14,792 nt of DNA, from the NCBI GenBank assembly GCA_900554465.1, contig USHF01000016.1, forward strand, positions 1 to 14,792. The letters run 5' to 3'. The notes beneath the pieces were generated by a model. The model was not told the DNA's origin, ran no database searches, and saw only the letters and a program-made list of their open reading frames with translations. This DNA is from an uncultured Collinsella sp. Its GTDB lineage: Bacteria; Actinomycetota; Coriobacteriia; Coriobacteriales; Coriobacteriaceae. The stretch's first letter is position 1, and the number at the start of each line of letters is the position of its first letter. This document shows positions 14,747-14,792 of this stretch, in pieces. The translations under genes and the position numbers were made by a program.

Positions 14747-14792
14747 CTGTCTCTTATACACATCTGACGCTGCCGACGACTCCTTACGTGTA
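14747..14792. other. Illumina Nextera adapter left in the assembly (not genomic)
   Basis: CTGTCTCTTATACACATCT (14747-14765) is the Tn5 mosaic end, and GACGCTGCCGACGA (14766-14779) completes the reverse complement of the Nextera read-1 adapter. The next eight bases, CTCCTTAC (14780-14787), are the reverse complement of GTAAGGAG, which I recall as i5 index S505/N505. GTGTA (14788-14792) is the start of the reverse-complemented P5 sequence. The match is exact throughout, so this is library sequence. Confidence 0.97.

Noticed and set aside
14747..14767. C-terminus LSLIHI of the patatin-like protein
   Set aside because: These codons are Nextera adapter, not genome.
1..14792. CRISPR array, tRNA/rRNA genes, insertion sequence, phage or known defence system
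   Set aside because: No regularly spaced repeats, no tRNA-like cloverleaf and no transposase, integrase or nuclease genes were found. The palindromes are too few and dispersed to be an array.

Overview
The window is a GC-rich bacterial contig end. Its protein style, strong Shine-Dalgarno sites, short palindromic repeats and soluble GGDEF/EAL proteins fit a gut actinobacterium of the class Coriobacteriia, most likely Collinsella. That assignment rests on recollection of protein style, not on a search. The last 46 bases are not genomic: they match Illumina Nextera adapter sequence, so the contig runs off the end of a sequenced fragment.

Left part (1-2994). The N-terminus of an unrecognised minus-strand protein (1-92) is divergent from a GNAT acetyltransferase (170-658), and a perfect 9-bp inverted repeat lies between them. 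A bidirectional terminator (692-720) follows, then about 170 bases of strong hairpins with no gene, read here as a candidate structured RNA. Next is a Tet(M)-like translation-factor GTPase (965-2968), whose stop codon lies inside a 14-bp-arm palindrome.

Middle (2998-9604). Three decamer repeats precede an AAA ATPase with a winged-helix-like end (3062-4180). It overlaps a short UvrA of the UvrA2/drug-resistance class (4173-6686), so the two are probably co-transcribed. A second copy of the stop-codon palindrome separates uvrA from a convergent trmL-like tRNA 2'-O-methyltransferase (6716-7315), which carries an unusual insertion. Upstream on the minus strand lie a COG0523/CobW metal-chaperone GTPase (7411-8541, with a clear terminator), an ArsC/Spx-fold protein that has serine in place of the catalytic cysteine (8628-8969), and a flavodoxin-fold FMN reductase (8981-9604). 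The reductase and ArsC-like genes are 11 bases apart and look like an operon. CobW may be its third member or have its own promoter.

Right part (9680-14746). Two minus-strand cyclic-di-GMP proteins lie in tandem and share the order GGDEF, PAS-like, degenerate GGDEF. The downstream one (9680-11210) is broken by a single extra base in a G run at 10943-10947. The upstream one (11338-14055) continues with another degenerate GGDEF and an intact EAL domain, so it could both make and degrade c-di-GMP. A divergent patatin-like phospholipase (14375 onward) is cut by the adapter.

The window holds no clear defence island, CRISPR array, tRNA, rRNA or transposase. The observations most worth following are the palindromes that supply stop codons, the structured region at 721-889, the frameshifted GGDEF gene, and the Tet(M)-like protein that lacks the Tet(M) tip loop.
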